Source: Streptomyces sp. SID12501
GTDB taxonomy: Bacteria; Actinomycetota; Actinomycetes; Streptomycetales; Streptomycetaceae
Direction: 5' to 3'
NCBI RefSeq assembly: GCF_010550245.1
Contig: NZ_JAAGLU010000014.1
Location: forward strand, 124,001-188,000
Length of the DNA: 64,000 nucleotides
Shown in pieces: positions 61,729 through 64,000 of the stretch (its first letter is position 1; the number at the start of each line of letters is the position of its first letter). A model generated the notes under the pieces. It saw only the letters and a program-made list of their open reading frames with translations, did not search any database and was not told the DNA's origin. The translations under genes and the position numbers were made by a program.

Positions 61729-62040
61729 TCGTCCACAGTAATCCACACCCGGGAAAAGTTATCCACAGGCTGTGCGAAAGATCTGTGGATTACTGAAGTG
61801 ATCATTTCGAAAGGTGTCCGCGGGATGGCCAATTCCCGAAGCAAACCACCCTAACGCCCACTTTCGAGTGGAAATGCGTAACCCCGGGGAGTTACGCCAG
61901 GGAAACGAGTGGACGAAGGGTGGCATGCCGGGCTGTGGACGAGTCGACGGCCTGTAGGGAGATTTGTCGACAGACCGGTGTTCCGTTGTCGACTTGTCCC
62001 CAGGTCGAGAAGCCAGCCTGTGGATAACTTCTGTGGATAA
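61729..62040. promoter_or_regulatory. Cluster of DnaA boxes between serS and pheA
   Basis: Matches to the DnaA box: TCGTCCACA (61729), TAATCCACA (61739), TTATCCACA (61759), TGTGGATTA (61784), TGTGGACGA (61934), TGTGGATAA (62019 and 62032), plus TTGTCGACA (61964) and TTGTCCCCA (61994) with one mismatch. Nine sites in 312 bases on both strands is far above chance in this GC-rich DNA. DnaA-box clusters that limit replication initiation are known near oriC in S. coelicolor; whether this is the same one cannot be told here. Confidence 0.75.
61876..61897. promoter_or_regulatory. 22-bp palindrome inside the DnaA-box cluster
   Basis: GCGTAAC (61876-61882) and GTTACGC (61891-61897) form perfect arms around CCCGGGGA. 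It lies between the serS and pheA genes, in the gap of the DnaA boxes. It is likely a protein-binding site; the protein is unknown. Confidence 0.45.
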
Positions 62041-62084
62041 CGGAAATCGGCTGGTAGGACCGGCCTGAAGGGCCGAAGGACCGG

Positions 62085-63017
62085 CTAGAAGCGGCCGTCC
62101 TGGCAACGAGCCACCCAGTCGGCGGCCGTCACGAACTCCTCGTCGGACGTCCCCGGCAGGGGAGCGCGCACGTCCTCCACGCCGATGTCCGCACGCGGGT
62201 ACGAACCCAGGTACCGCACCTTGAGACAGATCCGCCTGAGCCCCATCAGGGCCTCGGCGACCTTCCGGTCGGAAATGTGGCCCTCGGCGTCAATGGCGAA
62301 GCAGTAGTTGCCGATGCCCTGTCCGGTCGGCCGGGACTGGAGCAGCATCAGGTTGACGCCCCGCACCGCGAACTCGCCCAGCAGATCACGCAGTCCACCG
62401 GGGTGGTCGTCGCGCTGCCAGATGACGACGGACGTCTTGTCGGCGCCGGTCGGCGCGGCGGGCCGGGCGGGCCTGCCCACCAGGACGAACCGCGTCTGCG
62501 CGTTCTCCGCGTCGTGGATGCCGGTCTCCAGCGCGGTGAGGCCGTACCGGGCGGCGGCGAACTCACCCGCGAAGGCGGCGTCGTACCGGCCCTCCTGCAC
62601 CAGCCGGGCACCGTCCGCGTTCGAGGCGGACGACTCCCAGACCACGTCCGGGAGGTTGACCTTCATCCAGTTGCGGATCTGCGACTGCGCGGCCGGATGG
62701 GCGGTGACGGTCTTGATCTCCGACAGCTTGGTGCCCGGTCTGACCAGCAGCGCGAAGGTGATCGACAGCAGCACCTCGCGGTAGATCATCAGCGGGGAGC
62801 CCGCGACCAGCTCGTCGAGCGTGGTGGTGATACCGCCCTCGACGGAGTTCTCGATCGGCACGAACGCGGCCTCGACCTCACCGCTGCGCACCGCGTCGAG
62901 CGTGGCCGGCACGGACACCATCGGGATCAGCTCTCGGGTGGCCGACTCCGGAAGCGTGCGCAGGGCAACTTCGGTGAAGGTGCCCTCGGGGCCGAGATAC
63001 GCGTAGCTGGCTGGCAT
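62085..63017 (-). CDS. pheA: Prephenate dehydratase
   Basis: The protein has 310 residues. It converts prephenate to phenylpyruvate in phenylalanine synthesis. The catalytic domain starts YAYLGPEGTFTEVALR and includes ENSVEGGITTTLDELV and the TRF motif in QTRFVLVG. The C-terminal ACT domain (LGEFAVRGVNLMLLQSRPTG) binds phenylalanine for feedback control; the usual ESRP reads QSRP. This mono-functional form is standard in actinobacteria. No chorismate mutase domain is present. Confidence 0.95.
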   Translation of the reverse strand: MPASYAYLGPEGTFTEVALRTLPESATRELIPMVSVPATLDAVRSGEVEAAFVPIENSVEGGITTTLDELVAGSPLMIYREVLLSITFALLVRPGTKLSEIKTVTAHPAAQSQIRNWMKVNLPDVVWESSASNADGARLVQEGRYDAAFAGEFAAARYGLTALETGIHDAENAQTRFVLVGRPARPAAPTGADKTSVVIWQRDDHPGGLRDLLGEFAVRGVNLMLLQSRPTGQGIGNYCFAIDAEGHISDRKVAEALMGLRRICLKVRYLGSYPRADIGVEDVRAPLPGTSDEEFVTAADWVARCQDGRF

Positions 63018-63038
63018 GACCTCACCCTAATGGCCCCC

Positions 63039-63225
63039 AGGGCCTGTCCGGCGGCTCACGCCAGGGACGCGGGGCTTGGCACGCCCATCTGCGGCGTTGT
63101 CGTCGGTTGCCAACGCTCCGCGTTGACGCCCTCCTCCGCCTTGCAGCTGCACGCACCAAGCCCCGCTCACGTGTGCCGATAAGGCGCCGCTGCTTTCCCC
63201 CGACCTGATCCGCCGGACAGGCCCT
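63039..63225. mobile_element. 187-bp MITE-like element with 20-bp terminal inverted repeats
   Basis: AGGGCCTGTCCGGCGGCTCA (63039-63058) and TGATCCGCCGGACAGGCCCT (63206-63225) are inverted repeats with one mismatch. The inside carries no gene. Similar GCCTGTCCGGCGG-bounded elements are familiar between Streptomyces genes. It lies between pheA and the peroxidase gene. No clear target duplication is seen. Confidence 0.6.
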
Positions 63226-63326
63226 TGCCGAACCCGGTGCGCGCTTCCCGACCCCACCGCCACGAGGGGTGACAGGGGCCCAGCCGGTGTGCTGTGGACC
63301 CGGACACCGGCTGGGAACCGGCCGCG

Positions 63327-64000
63327 TCACCCCTCCAGCAGCTGCTGCCCCACGTACTCGCCCTCGCCCGCCCCGCCCGGCACGGCGAACAGTCCGCTCG
63401 ACTCGTGCCGGATGAACGTGGACAGCGCGTCGCCCCGGTCGAGCTTGCGCTGGACGGGGACGAAACCGCGCAGCGGGTCGGCCTGCCAGCAGACGAAGAG
63501 GAGCCCCGCGTCGGGCGTCCCGTCCGCGCCGATCCCGTCGTGGAAGGAGAACGGGCGCCGCAGGATGGCAGCGCCCCCGTTCTCGTCGGGGCGGGTGATC
63601 CGGGAGTGCGCGTTGATGGGGACCACCAGATCGCCGTTGGCGTCGACCTTCTCCAGGTCCATCGCGGTCGTCTCAAAACCGCCGCTGAGCGGCGCCCCGT
63701 TCGACTTCTTCCGCCCGACGACGTCCTCCTGCTGCTTGACCGACAGCTGCTCCCAGTCGTCGAGAAGCATGCGGATACGGCGTACGACGGCATAGGAGCC
63801 GTTCGCCATCCAGGACGGTTCGCCGGAGGAGGGCACGAAGATGCGCTTGTCGAAGTCGGCCTCGGACGGCTTCGGGTTGCGGGTGCCGTCCATCTGGCCC
63901 ATCAGGTTGCGGGCGGTCATCGGCCGGCCGGTGGCGCCCGGCGACCGGTTGAAGCCGTTCATCTGCCAGCGGACCCGGGCCGCGCTGCCCGCGTCCTTCT
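63327..64000 (-). CDS. efeB: DyP-type haem peroxidase, C-terminal part (5' end outside window)
   Basis: At least 224 residues of the C-terminal part are visible and the frame is open to the window end. The GXXDG haem-site motif is present as MGQMDGTRNP. SYAVVRRIRMLLDDWEQLS, GLLFVCWQADPLRGFVPVQR and a C-terminal GEYVGQQLLEG are typical of EfeB/YcdB-like DyP peroxidases, which in the iron-uptake EfeUOB system are exported by Tat and act on haem or dyes. The signal peptide, if any, is beyond the edge, as are any efeU/efeO neighbours. Confidence 0.85.
   Translation of the reverse strand, partial: KDAGSAARVRWQMNGFNRSPGATGRPMTARNLMGQMDGTRNPKPSEADFDKRIFVPSSGEPSWMANGSYAVVRRIRMLLDDWEQLSVKQQEDVVGRKKSNGAPLSGGFETTAMDLEKVDANGDLVVPINAHSRITRPDENGGAAILRRPFSFHDGIGADGTPDAGLLFVCWQADPLRGFVPVQRKLDRGDALSTFIRHESSGLFAVPGGAGEGEYVGQQLLEG

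Noticed and set aside
61729..62040. DnaA-box cluster as the chromosomal origin oriC
   Set aside because: Streptomyces oriC lies between dnaA and dnaN; here the neighbours are serS and pheA, and the number of boxes is about half that of oriC.
1..64000. CRISPR arrays, tRNA or rRNA genes
   Set aside because: No regularly spaced repeat-spacer array and no cloverleaf or rRNA-like sequence was noticed on either strand.

Overview
The window is high-GC actinobacterial DNA with the codon use, GTG/TTG starts, leaderless-looking promoters and gene families of Streptomyces. A perfect ParB-binding parS 16-mer at 51.5 kb and three groups of DnaA boxes between 52.2 and 62.0 kb suggest that the right-hand part lies in the core chromosome not far from oriC. 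The left ~51 kb is accessory: an integrative element remnant, two biosynthetic clusters, toxin-antitoxin modules, a restriction-like cassette and many broken or duplicated gene pieces.

Layout. 1-4.1 kb: mobilizable element genes (end of a Rep/helicase-like gene, iteron-like repeats, a DUF2637/SpdB-like membrane protein, MobC, relaxase). 4.2-6.1 kb: a stand-alone adenylate kinase and an NAD-dependent epimerase-like protein. 6.1-15.4 kb: an FxLD-type class I lanthipeptide cluster (XRE/TPR regulator, HATPase protein, FxLD-system methyltransferase, 63-residue precursor, LanB, LanC, and a second stand-alone SpaB_C-type protein). 15.5-17.1 kb: MFS exporter coupled to a crcB/fluC-like gene that lacks an internal membrane segment and has a structured leader. 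17.3-20.7 kb: two-component system with a PepSY lipoprotein. 21.2-24.9 kb: an intact LLM flavin oxidoreductase, poorly coding DNA, and a broken second copy of part of the PepSY gene. 24.9-35.2 kb: a probable fatty-acyl natural product cluster (IspH/LytB-like protein, XRE/TPR regulator, acyltransferase, acyl-CoA oxidase, two KAS III, SDR, ACP, KAS II) whose biosynthetic genes are mostly joined by 4-base start/stop overlaps.

35.2-51.5 kb is a mosaic. It holds two VapBC modules, each followed by an antisense LLM-oxidoreductase N-terminal fragment (a third fragment has no VapBC beside it), and scattered copies of the 3' end of a SWIM-protein gene and of an internal piece of a SNF2 helicase gene. 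It also holds a convergent cassette of HsdS/HsdM without HsdR facing a CBS-HEPN-like protein and a DUF262 protein. I consider this cassette the best candidate for an undescribed defence-type system.

51.5-64 kb is conserved core: KptA, an alpha/beta-hydrolase-SDR fusion, an M24 peptidase-like protein, a four-gene ABC exporter operon, a small protein, a HAD phosphatase coupled to serS, pheA, an inverted-repeat (MITE-like) element and the end of a DyP-type peroxidase gene. In-frame TTA codons in two lanthipeptide-cluster genes and in the KAS II gene point to bldA-dependent, developmentally timed expression of both biosynthetic clusters.
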